Origin: JTS-RE9 sp964649195
GTDB taxonomy: Bacteria; Planctomycetota; Phycisphaerae; Phycisphaerales; Phycisphaeraceae
Assembly: GCA_964649195.1 (NCBI GenBank)
Contig: CAZYPK010000071.1
Coordinates: 1-24,909 of the forward strand
Direction: 5' to 3'
DNA length: 24,909 nt
Of the stretch, positions 1 to 8,039 are shown one piece after another; position 1 is the stretch's first letter; every line of letters starts with the position of its first letter. The position numbers and the translations under genes were made by a program. The notes under the pieces were generated by a model. It was not told the origin of the DNA. It did no database searches and saw only the letters and a program-made list of their open reading frames with translations.

Positions 1-115
1 TCAGCCCGCGGACGGGCTTCGCAAACGAACGGCTCGGCGGGAGCCTCGCCCTCCCAGTGGGAGAACGGCTCGGCGGGAGCCTCGCCCTCCCAGTGGGAGC
101 CTCGCCTTCCACGGG
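1..115. repeat. Tandem copies of a GC-rich palindromic dispersed repeat (family A)
   Basis: Two identical 29-bp copies lie at 27-55 and 63-91. The second is part of a 36-bp unit that starts with AGTGGGAG, and a partial third unit follows at 92-115. Each copy can fold as GGCTC-GGCGG-GAGCC, with alternative pairing GGGAG/CTCCC. The same 29-mer recurs at 1995-2023 and, inverted, at 1854-1879. No gene is supported here. Confidence 0.85.
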
Positions 116-125
116 CAGGCCATTC

Positions 126-186
126 GATGCCTTGTTTGAAATTTGGAGCTTGTTTGAGATTTGGATTTTGTGATTTGGAACTTCCG
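126..186. repeat. AT-rich dispersed repeat (TTTGGAGCTTGTTTGA family)
   Basis: An AT-rich stretch built from TTTGG and CTTGTTTGA words lies just downstream of the DUF4956 stop codon. Positions 141-164 match 17380-17403 at 23 of 24 bases, so this is a dispersed family, not local low complexity. A similar word also appears inverted near 17306-17320. No coding function is apparent. Confidence 0.75.
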
Positions 187-193
187 GCTTGGG

Positions 194-862
194 TCACACA
201 TCCCGCAGGTCCACGCTCTGCACGCCTTCGATGGATTGAATCGCCTTGAGCAGCGGAAACATGCCGTCGGAATTTTTCAGGCGAACGCGGTAGATCACAT
301 CGATCGAGGCGCCCTGCCGCGCGGAGACGACGGAATGGAGCGCCTGCCTGGCCAGATGTTCATCGAAGACGTGATTGAACATCGTCGAAGGATCGCGGCC
401 TGCGCCGATGCGGATTTCCAGCCGCTGGGCGGTGGCGCCGATGACGCTGCGGCCAAAGGCGCCCAGGGCGACGGCGATGAGCGAAACCAACGGCACGCCG
501 ATGATGCAGACGATCAGGTGCCCGGCCCCCATCGCCATGCCGGTGACGACGGCGAAGATGACGAAGGAGGTGTCGCGCGTGTCTTCAACCACGGTTCGGA
601 AGCGGACGATCGAGAGCGCCCCGACCAGGCCGAACGCCCGCGCCACGCTGTCGCCGATGACGATGGTGGTCATCGCCACCAGCATGGTCAGCAGCACGAG
701 CGTGGTGATCATCGGGATCGTCTCCCGCGCGGTCCGCTTCTGGCTCAGGGCGAAGACCCCCGCGATGACCAGGCCGAAGACCATCGCCAGGCCCAGGCGC
801 ATCGCCAGCGCCCCGGCCTCCAGTTCAGGCTCCGAGCCGACGATTTTGAATATGTCAGGCAT
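194..862 (-). CDS. DUF4956 domain-containing membrane protein
   Basis: This is a 222-aa integral membrane protein of the DUF4956 family. Hydrophobic segments lie at about residues 22-40, 50-70 and 101-134. The family signature AFGLVGALSIVRFRT is at 76-90, followed by a charged VVEDTRDTS stretch. The C-terminal third is soluble and looks like a small alpha/beta domain. Its ATG overlaps the end of the upstream VTC-domain gene by 8 bp, so the two are almost certainly translationally coupled. DUF4956 genes commonly sit beside VTC-domain polyphosphate polymerase genes. A role in polyphosphate synthesis or in anchoring the polymerase is inferred from that pairing; the biochemical function is not established. 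Confidence 0.88.
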   Translation of the reverse strand: MPDIFKIVGSEPELEAGALAMRLGLAMVFGLVIAGVFALSQKRTARETIPMITTLVLLTMLVAMTTIVIGDSVARAFGLVGALSIVRFRTVVEDTRDTSFVIFAVVTGMAMGAGHLIVCIIGVPLVSLIAVALGAFGRSVIGATAQRLEIRIGAGRDPSTMFNHVFDEHLARQALHSVVSARQGASIDVIYRVRLKNSDGMFPLLKAIQSIEGVQSVDLRDV

Positions 863-1700
863 GGATCGATCCCTGCTCCGCCGCGATGATCAGCGGCACG
901 ACTCCGGCCGCGAGCATCATGCGACGATACTTGGAAACGCTGCCCGCTTCCAGTTTGAGCAGTTCAATCAGTCCCTTGAACACGTTGGGCATCGCCACGC
1001 GGAACTTGAATTCACAGACCACCTCGCCGGGCAGAATCGCATGCCCCTCATCGACCGGCGTCAGGTCCCAGCCATCGGCCGACTGCCCGCGAATGTTGCG
1101 GTCCAGCGTCAGACGCAGCGGCCCATCCTCGCCGGCCTTCACGAAGGCGCAGCGATCATAGGTCAACCGGCAGGTCGGCCGCAGCGGGTACTTGGCCACC
1201 CGTTCGCGGAACCAGACGCCGGGCCACGACTGCGCCTCCCCGGCATCGGCGGCGGCGGCGCTCACCAGCGGCAGTTCGCTCATGGGCACATGGCAACGAC
1301 GCTTGGAAACCCGGTCGCGCCGGCGCGTCTTGCGCTCGAGATAGACCACCGGCTCGCCGCCGTACCGCCTCAAACGGTACTTCGTCTTGCGGTGGCCGTT
1401 GACCCGGTGAAACACGCCCATCTCAGGCGTGTCCAGATAGAGCGTGGTCGTCCGATACGCTCCGCCCAGTGAAGGGTCGGCATACGCATCACGCCGCATC
1501 GCCCCGTCGGCCCAGGACAGCACATGGCCGGCGATGGCGTCGGAAATGAGAAACTTCACCTCAAAGGCCCCGGTGTTCTCGCCCACCGTCCGCTGGATCG
1601 ACGGCGACAGCAGCGACCGGGAATCTCCCTCCTCGCTGACCGGCGTTCGCGGCGACTGGGAACGGACAGGATCGACCGAATCCTCACCCGACAAGAACAT
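855..1700 (-). CDS. VTC domain-containing protein, polyphosphate polymerase-like
   Basis: This 281-aa protein matches the VTC catalytic domain, the triphosphate-tunnel fold that makes polyphosphate from ATP in yeast Vtc4. Visible hallmarks are the FEVKF strand (46-50), TLYLDT (86-91), the basic KTKYRLRRY strand (105-113), LERK (121-124), RLTYDR (178-183), CEFKF (229-233) and the SKY tail (256-258). The acidic ExK pairs and basic strands line the tunnel in the family. About 40 residues before the domain are low-complexity, and the start could lie further in. AAGGA stands 8 bases before the chosen ATG. It is the first gene of a two-gene unit with the DUF4956 protein. Polymerase activity is inferred from the fold; related tunnel enzymes can instead hydrolyse triphosphates. 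Confidence 0.86.
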   Translation of the reverse strand: MFLSGEDSVDPVRSQSPRTPVSEEGDSRSLLSPSIQRTVGENTGAFEVKFLISDAIAGHVLSWADGAMRRDAYADPSLGGAYRTTTLYLDTPEMGVFHRVNGHRKTKYRLRRYGGEPVVYLERKTRRRDRVSKRRCHVPMSELPLVSAAAADAGEAQSWPGVWFRERVAKYPLRPTCRLTYDRCAFVKAGEDGPLRLTLDRNIRGQSADGWDLTPVDEGHAILPGEVVCEFKFRVAMPNVFKGLIELLKLEAGSVSKYRRMMLAAGVVPLIIAAEQGSIHA

Positions 1701-1835
1701 AAAACATTCCTTGAAGGCGGCCTGCCAACATCAATGCACCCCTTGAACATGGCGTCCGCCCGTCCAAGGTTACACAATTCTAACAATAATACGGTGGATG
1801 CAAGCGGCATGACGCAAAAAGACGATTGAGGATCA
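1701..1835 (-). promoter_or_regulatory. Probable upstream control region of the VTC/DUF4956 pair
   Basis: This spacer contains an AT-rich patch near 1770-1800. On the minus strand it reads TAGAAT, a fair -10 box, with TTGCAT 15 bases upstream, which is shorter than ideal. It is the only promoter-like signal seen for the operon. The assignment is tentative. Confidence 0.3.
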
Positions 1836-2047
1836 GGGCAATCGCATGTGGCCGGGAGGGCGAGGCTCCCGCCGAGCCGATCCGCTTTCGAGGCCCGCCG
1901 CGGGCCGATGAAAGCGGAACTCGTGCGGAAGATGAGCAGTTCAGGGGGAGTGCAAGGCGCGATTTTCTTCACTCGGCCTTTGAGGCCTCGTGAAGAACGG
2001 CTCGGCGGGAGCCTCGCCCTCCCGCCCAAGGCTACATGCGATTGCCT
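1836..2047. repeat. MITE-like inverted-repeat element containing two family A copies
   Basis: The two ends of this roughly 212-bp stretch are imperfect inverted copies of each other. GGCAATCGCATG near 1837-1848 pairs with CATGCGATTGCC near 2034-2045, and the family A repeat at 1854-1879 pairs with that at 1995-2023. Similarity continues inward through a GAGGCC word. The interior holds its own hairpin, in which 1881-1889 pairs with 1910-1918 and 1892-1897 with 1901-1906. No transposase or ORF lies inside. It is probably a non-autonomous element or a compound of palindromic repeats. Confidence 0.7.
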
Positions 2048-2088
2048 TGGATTGGGGATGTGCTCATCTTTGGTGGCGATATGATTCC

Positions 2089-2237
2089 GGGGTGGCTGGG
2101 GCTGAGTCCGCGAAGCCCCGGCCCGGCGCGCCTTGCTGTGACCAACCGCTTTTGCCTGTCATAGACGCCTGCCGCGTGCTGGGCCGGGGTTTCGCAAAGC
2201 CTCCAGCCCCAGCCACCCCAAAACAGCCACCCCAAAA
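2089..2237. repeat. Second inverted-repeat element with a 14-bp tandem duplication at its right end
   Basis: The left arm at 2089-2123 (starting GGGGTGGCTGGGGCTG) is the imperfect inverse of the right arm at 2181-2219, separated by about 57 bp. At the right edge CAGCCACCCCAAAA is repeated exactly twice in tandem (2210-2223 and 2224-2237). The element ends about 25 bp before the ribosome binding site of the next gene, so it would be transcribed as a strong hairpin if the promoter lies to its left. Confidence 0.7.
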
Positions 2238-2272
2238 CTTCATGCTCCTCCTGCACCATCTCGGAGGCTTCG

Positions 2273-4018
2273 ATGTTCAAACCCCTCATCATGTCGATGA
2301 TTTTTTGCATGATGCCCGCATTGCCGGGCTGCGTGTCATCCATTTCTTCAGGCAAGGACTCCGCATCAGTGGAGCGGAAGCTTGGTCGTCGGGTCGATGT
2401 CCATTTCGAGGGTGACAAACTGGAGGTTGCGCTCGCATGGTTTCGGAAGGAGTTCGACCTCAATCTGGTGGTGAACCGGGCCGCGCTGGAGGCGGCAGGG
2501 GTTGAGATGGATGAACCCGTTGATCTGCATTTGACGCAACTGCCGGGGCGTCGGGGGTTGGAGCTGCTTCTTCGTCATGTGGATGCCGGGCTGGAACCGA
2601 TCGATTTCAGCATTGAGGACGACATCGTTCGCATCTCCACGCGGCGCGATCTGCAAAGCAAAGGCGTGACGCGGCATTACGATCTCAGTGAGTTTCTCCA
2701 TCCCGCGCCGACCCGGTGGACGATGGTGGCGGAGCGGGAGCCTTGGATTCGTCTGTCATCGGCGATGCAGCCGGCCGATCAGCCGACCCGGGAGGAGATC
2801 ATCGAGCAGGTGGGGGCGCTCATTCAGGACACGGTCGGCCGATCCGCCGACTGGGCCGCGTATGGCGGAGATGTGACATCGATCCGCGTCTTTCGTGACA
2901 ACCTGCGCATCGTCGCACCTCGGAACAGGCATCGCGAGATCGAGGAACTGTTCGATGCCCGGCGCGCCATGGCTCAGCGTCGTCGCATACGAACGCAGCG
3001 GGAAAAGGAAATCGCCTCGCATCTCGCGTTGTCGAACGAACTGCGTTTGCGCGGGGATGATGCTGCCGCGTTGCAGGAGGTCGGCAAGGCGCTGGACGTG
3101 TTGCCGACGCATCCCGTGGCGGTGGCGATGAAGGACCTGATCATCGGCGCGAGGAATCGGCGCAGAGGCGTTGCGATGAAGGCCGCAGCTTCAGCGCCGT
3201 CGCGGATCGTCACGAGCGGCACAGGCATGCCTGATGCGGCGGTCCGCTTGCACCTTTCACCGGAGGACCGGTCATTGTGGCGGCAACTGGATCAGCCCAT
3301 CTCGGTGGATTTTCATCAAACCGAATTGCACGAGGCCATCCCACGGATTGCCCGGCTTGCGAAAGTGAACATCCACGTTGACTGGTCCGTGTTGGAATCG
3401 AACGCAGTGGTGAAAGACATTCCCATCACGTTCAGTTTGAAGGATGTCCCCGCGGCGACAGTGCTGGCTTTGACGCTCGAACAGGGCAACGCGATCGGCT
3501 CGCTTGAGCCTCATGGGTTTGATGTGCGCGATGGCGTGGCGCTGGTCAGCAGCCTCGCCAGGCTCAATGCCGACACCATCGTTCGGCAGTACGACATTTC
3601 CGATCTGCTCGCCTGGAGTCTGGAGCCGGCGTCGCGCGATGAGATGCTTGAAAACATCCTGACGCTCATTCAGGATCAGGTCGGCCGGCAGAGGGACTGG
3701 GCGGCCTACGGCGGGGAGCATTTCAAATTGCGCGAGCTGCATGGCGCATTGATCGTCGAAACCACCGCCATTCATCAAGCCGAAATCGCCGTCATCCTCG
3801 ACATTCTGAAGGCCCGCATGATCGAGGCGATCACCCGCGCCCTGGCTGAGCAGGCCATCGCCCCCTTGCTCGCCCGGGCCGATGAACTGCGATTGAAGGG
3901 CCAACATCAGGCCGCCCTGGAGACGGTGGAGATGGCACTGGCCATCCGTCCGGATCATCCGACCGCCCTGGCCATGAAACAGGTGATCAAGGAGACGATT
4001 CAAAGAAGAGGGGGATGA
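2273..4018 (+). CDS. Lipoprotein with two tandem secretin/STN-like plus helical-repeat units
   Basis: This 581-aa protein starts with a lipoprotein signal peptide whose lipobox is ALPGC, making Cys20 the acylation site. It is probably anchored in a membrane facing the periplasm. It contains an internal duplication. Unit 1 (about 40-297) and unit 2 (about 341-577) each have an N-terminal alpha/beta stretch like the short STN domain of secretins, then a conserved Y-D-[LI]-S-[ED] turn (136-140, 440-444). A block with LIQDxVGRxxDWAAYGG follows (183-199, 465-481), and the unit ends in a TPR-like helical pair (LR-[LR]-[KR]-G-xx-x-A-A-L). No secretin pore domain is present. GGAGG lies 5 bases before the ATG. 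Exact function is unknown; a scaffold or assembly role in the envelope is a guess. Confidence 0.72.
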   Translation: MFKPLIMSMIFCMMPALPGCVSSISSGKDSASVERKLGRRVDVHFEGDKLEVALAWFRKEFDLNLVVNRAALEAAGVEMDEPVDLHLTQLPGRRGLELLLRHVDAGLEPIDFSIEDDIVRISTRRDLQSKGVTRHYDLSEFLHPAPTRWTMVAEREPWIRLSSAMQPADQPTREEIIEQVGALIQDTVGRSADWAAYGGDVTSIRVFRDNLRIVAPRNRHREIEELFDARRAMAQRRRIRTQREKEIASHLALSNELRLRGDDAAALQEVGKALDVLPTHPVAVAMKDLIIGARNRRRGVAMKAAASAPSRIVTSGTGMPDAAVRLHLSPEDRSLWRQLDQPISVDFHQTELHEAIPRIARLAKVNIHVDWSVLESNAVVKDIPITFSLKDVPAATVLALTLEQGNAIGSLEPHGFDVRDGVALVSSLARLNADTIVRQYDISDLLAWSLEPASRDEMLENILTLIQDQVGRQRDWAAYGGEHFKLRELHGALIVETTAIHQAEIAVILDILKARMIEAITRALAEQAIAPLLARADELRLKGQHQAALETVEMALAIRPDHPTALAMKQVIKETIQRRGG

Positions 4019-4071
4019 TGCGAACGGATCGTCCGAGCTGCGCGGCTCGAATCGGGGTTTCAATACATGTG

Positions 4072-4254
4072 AACCTGAGTTTCGCTTAAGCCCCGCCCGG
4101 AAGGGCGCGGGCCAAAGCGTGTCCGATGAACAAAGGATCAAGGGTTTGAAAGGTGAATCAGACCAAAAATCGAGTTTTGATTCGTCAACAGGCCGCAAAT
4201 CGAACGCCCCTTGGCCCGCGCCCTTCCGGGCGGGGCTTAAACGAAACTCAGGTT
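4072..4254. repeat. 183-bp MITE-like element with 44-bp near-perfect terminal inverted repeats
   Basis: The arms 4072-4115 and 4211-4254 are inverse copies with 43 of 44 bases matching. Each arm contains an inner hairpin from CCCGCCC and GGGCGCGGG. The 95-bp interior is more AT-rich and has no ORF. It fills the space between two convergent genes and ends 4 bp from the stop codon of the channel gene. It could act as a bidirectional terminator as well as being a mobile remnant. Confidence 0.8.
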
Positions 4255-4258
4255 GTGA

Positions 4259-7200
4259 TCAGGCGTTGGCCCTCTCGCTGCCGGCGGGTTGGCCGTTGCC
4301 GCCCGGGTTGCCGTTGGGGTCGTGGTTGCCGGTGAAAGAGACGCCTGGGGAGACGGTTCGCACGTGGAGGTCGCGTTGCGGGAAGGGGATTCGGATGTTG
4401 TGCTGGCGGAAGACGCGGTCGATCGATTCGAGCAGGCCGTGCGAGGTGGGGGTGCGGTCGGAGAGGGTGTGGACGAAGGCTCGGACTTCGAAGTCGAGGG
4501 AGCTTTCGCCGATTCGGACGAAGACGACCGAAGGCTTGGGTTCGTCGAGGACGACCGGGTTGTTATTGAGGAGATCGTTGAGCAGTTTCTGGACGAGGGC
4601 GATGTCGCTGCCGTAGGCGACGCTGACGGGGATGACGATTCGGGTGATGGAATCGGAGAGGGACCAGTTCACGACCTGTCCGGTGATGAACTGTTTGTTG
4701 GGAATGATCAGTTCCTTTCGGTCCCAATCGATGATGGTGGTGGCCCGGATGCGGATGCGTGAGACGGTGCCGCTGACGGAGCCGACGGTGACGGTGTCTC
4801 CCACGCGGATGGGTCGTTCGAAGAGGATGATGAGTCCGGAGACGAAGTTGGCGAAGATTTCCTGGAGTCCGAAGCCCAGTCCCAGTGAGACGGCGGCGAC
4901 GAGGAACTGGACCTGCGACCAGCCGATGCCGATGGCCTGGAAGGCGATGACGATGCCCGCGGCGGAGATGATGTAGCGGGTGATGGTGGCGAAGGCGTAG
5001 CGTCCGCCGGCGTCGAGCGGGGTGTGTTTGAGGATGGTGATTTCGAGCAGGCCGGGCACGTTTTTGCTGGCCACCGCGGTGAAGAAGGCGATGAGCATCG
5101 CCAGCAGGACGCTGGCGAGGGTGATGTACTGCGGGGTGCCGTCGGCCTTGATCGAGTGGGTCCAGAGGTTGACCTGATCGAGCACGCGCAGCGCCGGCAG
5201 GACGCCGGACCAGATGAAGTAGAGGCTCACGACGGTGATGATGGCGAACAGGGCGCGGATGATCTGGCGCGTCTGTTCGTTGATCTGTGCGAGGTCCATG
5301 GCGGCGTCGGGCACGGTGATGATGCCGGCCTCGGAGGCCGCATCGCCCGTCGGCGCGGCGCCTGGCGCGGTCTGGCCGGCGGCGCGGGCTTCGCGTTTTT
5401 CGCGGGCCTTTTGCAGCGCCAGCCGGCGATGGGCCACATAGAGCCAGCGCAGCAGCAGGCTGTGCAGCGTGAGGATGCTCAGCAGCAGCCACATGCTGGC
5501 CCACAGCCGCGAACCGCCGACCTGCCGGGCGGTGTAGTAGAACCCCATCGCCGCGAGCACGGCGGGGAGCAGCGGCATCAGCAGGGCGAGCGGGAACCAG
5601 AGGTTCCGCGTGCGCGCCAGGAGCGTTCGCGGATTTTCAGCCACGGCATTGGCGACCGCGCCCCGGCGCGGATGCAGCACGCGGTAAAGAAAGACGGTGA
5701 TGGCGATGAGGAAGGCGATGTAGGTCAGTCGCGCCAGCGAGTCGATGTAGGCGTCATCCTCGTGGGTCATGATCGCCGTGATGATGTACGTGGCCGGGGT
5801 GAGCAGCACCAGCAGCCAGATCAGGTTGTTGCGCAGGATGGAAATCGACTTGCCGGTCCAGCGCAGATGGGCTTCGGCGACGCCCAGCGGCTTGAGAAAG
5901 TGGATCAGCGTCCGCAACATGTAATAGCTGATGGCGGCGGCGGCGAGGCCCACCGCCGAGGCGCGGGTGAACTCGGAGGTGCTCCACGACTGCCCGGCGA
6001 TGATCGAGACATACAACACCAGCACCGGCCAGGGCAGCGCCAGCAGGAGGGTGAGCAGTATCGCCCGGGGGGTGAGCATGAAGTGGTCGGTGTCGATCCG
6101 TTTGAGCTGAACATCGATGCCGGCCAGCGCCGCATGGACCCGGCGGCGCAGCGCCAGCAAGGCGAGAAACACGATGAGCACGATGGCGGTCGGCGCCGCG
6201 GAAGAGACGAGCTGATCCTTGAGCGTGATGCCGAAGTCGGTCCAGTGGGCGGGGCTGATGAGCCACCAGGCCGCGCCGCCCGCGTGCTGGAACGAAGCCG
6301 GTGTAATCGGGTTGGCGTCGGCGATCCAGAGCAGATTTTCATCGATGAAGAGCGAGAAGCGCCGCGACTGCTCGATCATTCGCTGGGTGACATCCTCGAG
6401 TTCGCGGGTCTGCTGAAAGAGCGAGCCGTAGGTTTCCAGTTGTTTGCTGACGATGTCCTTCTGCGTGGTGAGCAGCTTGCGGACCTCGGCTTCGATCTGC
6501 GGCTTCTGGGCGTCGGTGATGTCCGGCGCCACGTCGGCCATGACCGCCCTGACGGAGTCCTCGAACAGGTCGAGTTCGCGCCTGCGGTCCTGGAGGGTTT
6601 CCTGGGCGGATTCGATGTCGCGGATGGTCTGCTCCATCTCGTTCATGTTGCGTTGCAGGTCGCGCACATTGGGGAGCGTTCGCCTCCGTTTGATGAGGTC
6701 GCGCGCCAGCCGCTTGTCGATGCCGCGGTCCTTCACCTTCTTCGTCGCCGCCCCCAGTTCCTCGCGCATCGCCTCAAGCCGCTTCTTGGCGTCGGCGACC
6801 GAGGCGTCCAGCGCCGTCTTCCGCTGGGCCAGGCTGGCGTTCTGTCTGGCGTTCTCGGCGTTGGCGGTGGTCAGCTTCTGAATCTGCGGGTCCTTGTTCA
6901 GGGCCTCGATGCGGGCCATCTCCGCCTGTTTCGCCGCCAGATCGGTTTCCTCCTTGGCCAGTTTCGTCAGCGCCTCCTGCATGATCTTCACTTTGTCGGC
7001 GGCGGCGGGCGCCGCGGAGGCGGCCTGCTCGCGCAGCACCGTGAGATAGGGGCCGCGCACGTCGTAGGTCAGCAACTGCTGCTCGATGCGGGCGATGGCG
7101 GCGCGGCGGGCGCGCTTGCCGGCCTCCAGCTTCGCCTTGCGCGCCGCGGTCAAACGCACCCTCTCGCCGGCCACGGGCGGGGCGGCAAGGTTTTTTTCGA

Positions 7201-7879
7201 TCGTCTCCAACTCCGCCTGAATCTTCGCCAGATCATCGCGCATCTTCGCCGGCTCATCCTTGAGCACCTTGAGCTGATCCTCCAGCTTCGTCAGCGTCTG
7301 CTGCCTCGTGGCCAGTTCGGTGCGCGCCGTGGCAAGCTGCTGTTCGAGCTGCTTCGAGGTCGTGCCCGGGGGCAGTTCGAGAACGAAAGGCCTGGGCGGA
7401 GCCTGCGATGCGGCCTCCAGTTCCTTCTTGATCCGCCCCGTTTCGACCGGCAGCGTTTCCAACTGCTGCAACGCCTTGGCCGTCTCCGCCTTCTCCGTCG
7501 CCTCCGCGGCCAGTTCCGACTTGGCGTCGGTCCACTGCTTGATGATCGTGGCCTTGGAATCATCATCGAGGTCGGTCGAGTCCATCGTCGATTTGATGGC
7601 CGCGTCGATCTGCTCCACGGTCAGCGTGGCCGTCGCCTCCACCGGCGCCGGCGTGTCGGGCTTGACCGGTTCCTTGGGCGGATCAGCCTTGATCGCATCG
7701 GGCGCCGCCTTGGTATCCGCCGCGGGATTCGCCTTTTCCTTCCCCTCATCTGTCGCGGCTGCCTTGGTGTCCGCCCCGGCCTTGTCCTGCGCAACGACAG
7801 CCGAGGTCGGCATCAGCGGCGCGACCGCCAACGACAGGGAAACGAAAAGAAGAACCCGCCAGGATCGGAAACGTCCCAT
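4259..7879 (-). CDS. Large mechanosensitive channel of the MscS family (MscK/MscM-like)
   Basis: The product is a 1206-aa inner-membrane channel that would open under membrane tension to release solutes. It has a signal peptide (1-31), then an acidic, Ala/Glu/Lys-rich periplasmic region of about 480 residues predicted to be coiled coil. Many hydrophobic segments follow from about residue 555. The MscS pore helix and beta domain are near 985-1090, with GLGFGLQEIFANFVSG, FERPIRVGDTV and IIPNKQF. This architecture and size match MscK/MscM-type channels (about 1100 aa in E. coli). The start at 7879 is chosen because GGAGG lies 10 bases upstream and a good signal peptide begins there. A longer reading, from 7951, would translate a palindromic repeat. 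It is divergent from recN and stands alone. Confidence 0.93.
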   Translation of the reverse strand: MGRFRSWRVLLFVSLSLAVAPLMPTSAVVAQDKAGADTKAAATDEGKEKANPAADTKAAPDAIKADPPKEPVKPDTPAPVEATATLTVEQIDAAIKSTMDSTDLDDDSKATIIKQWTDAKSELAAEATEKAETAKALQQLETLPVETGRIKKELEAASQAPPRPFVLELPPGTTSKQLEQQLATARTELATRQQTLTKLEDQLKVLKDEPAKMRDDLAKIQAELETIEKNLAAPPVAGERVRLTAARKAKLEAGKRARRAAIARIEQQLLTYDVRGPYLTVLREQAASAAPAAADKVKIMQEALTKLAKEETDLAAKQAEMARIEALNKDPQIQKLTTANAENARQNASLAQRKTALDASVADAKKRLEAMREELGAATKKVKDRGIDKRLARDLIKRRRTLPNVRDLQRNMNEMEQTIRDIESAQETLQDRRRELDLFEDSVRAVMADVAPDITDAQKPQIEAEVRKLLTTQKDIVSKQLETYGSLFQQTRELEDVTQRMIEQSRRFSLFIDENLLWIADANPITPASFQHAGGAAWWLISPAHWTDFGITLKDQLVSSAAPTAIVLIVFLALLALRRRVHAALAGIDVQLKRIDTDHFMLTPRAILLTLLLALPWPVLVLYVSIIAGQSWSTSEFTRASAVGLAAAAISYYMLRTLIHFLKPLGVAEAHLRWTGKSISILRNNLIWLLVLLTPATYIITAIMTHEDDAYIDSLARLTYIAFLIAITVFLYRVLHPRRGAVANAVAENPRTLLARTRNLWFPLALLMPLLPAVLAAMGFYYTARQVGGSRLWASMWLLLSILTLHSLLLRWLYVAHRRLALQKAREKREARAAGQTAPGAAPTGDAASEAGIITVPDAAMDLAQINEQTRQIIRALFAIITVVSLYFIWSGVLPALRVLDQVNLWTHSIKADGTPQYITLASVLLAMLIAFFTAVASKNVPGLLEITILKHTPLDAGGRYAFATITRYIISAAGIVIAFQAIGIGWSQVQFLVAAVSLGLGFGLQEIFANFVSGLIILFERPIRVGDTVTVGSVSGTVSRIRIRATTIIDWDRKELIIPNKQFITGQVVNWSLSDSITRIVIPVSVAYGSDIALVQKLLNDLLNNNPVVLDEPKPSVVFVRIGESSLDFEVRAFVHTLSDRTPTSHGLLESIDRVFRQHNIRIPFPQRDLHVRTVSPGVSFTGNHDPNGNPGGNGQPAGSERANA

Positions 7880-7926
7880 CGAAAACAAACCTCCAGTGTC
7901 CGTGAAAATGGCGACCATCAAATGCT

Positions 7927-7946
7927 CCGTTCGCCAAGGCGAACGG
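7927..7946. repeat. Palindromic repeat, family B (CGTTCGCC/GGCGAACG)
   Basis: CCGTTCGCCAAGGCGAACGG has 9-bp perfect arms around AA. It lies in the 160-bp divergent spacer between the channel gene and recN. Related copies are at 15360-15377, 17250-17267 and 23079-23096. Confidence 0.85.
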
Positions 7947-8039
7947 CTCAATGCGCCGCCCCTGCCTCATGTTCCATGCCCCCGGTCTCCCCGGCAACTT
8001 CCCGTTATCATAGGCCCAACCCGCTTTCCTGGAGAACGG

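Noticed and set aside
1..201. A 66-codon frame at the left edge
   Set aside because: It translates only family A and AT-rich repeats (GGRGSRRAV units) and is not a gene.
161..1472. Long plus-strand open frames opposite the DUF4956 and VTC genes
   Set aside because: The minus-strand proteins have clear family motifs and overlap as a coupled pair; the plus-strand translations have none.
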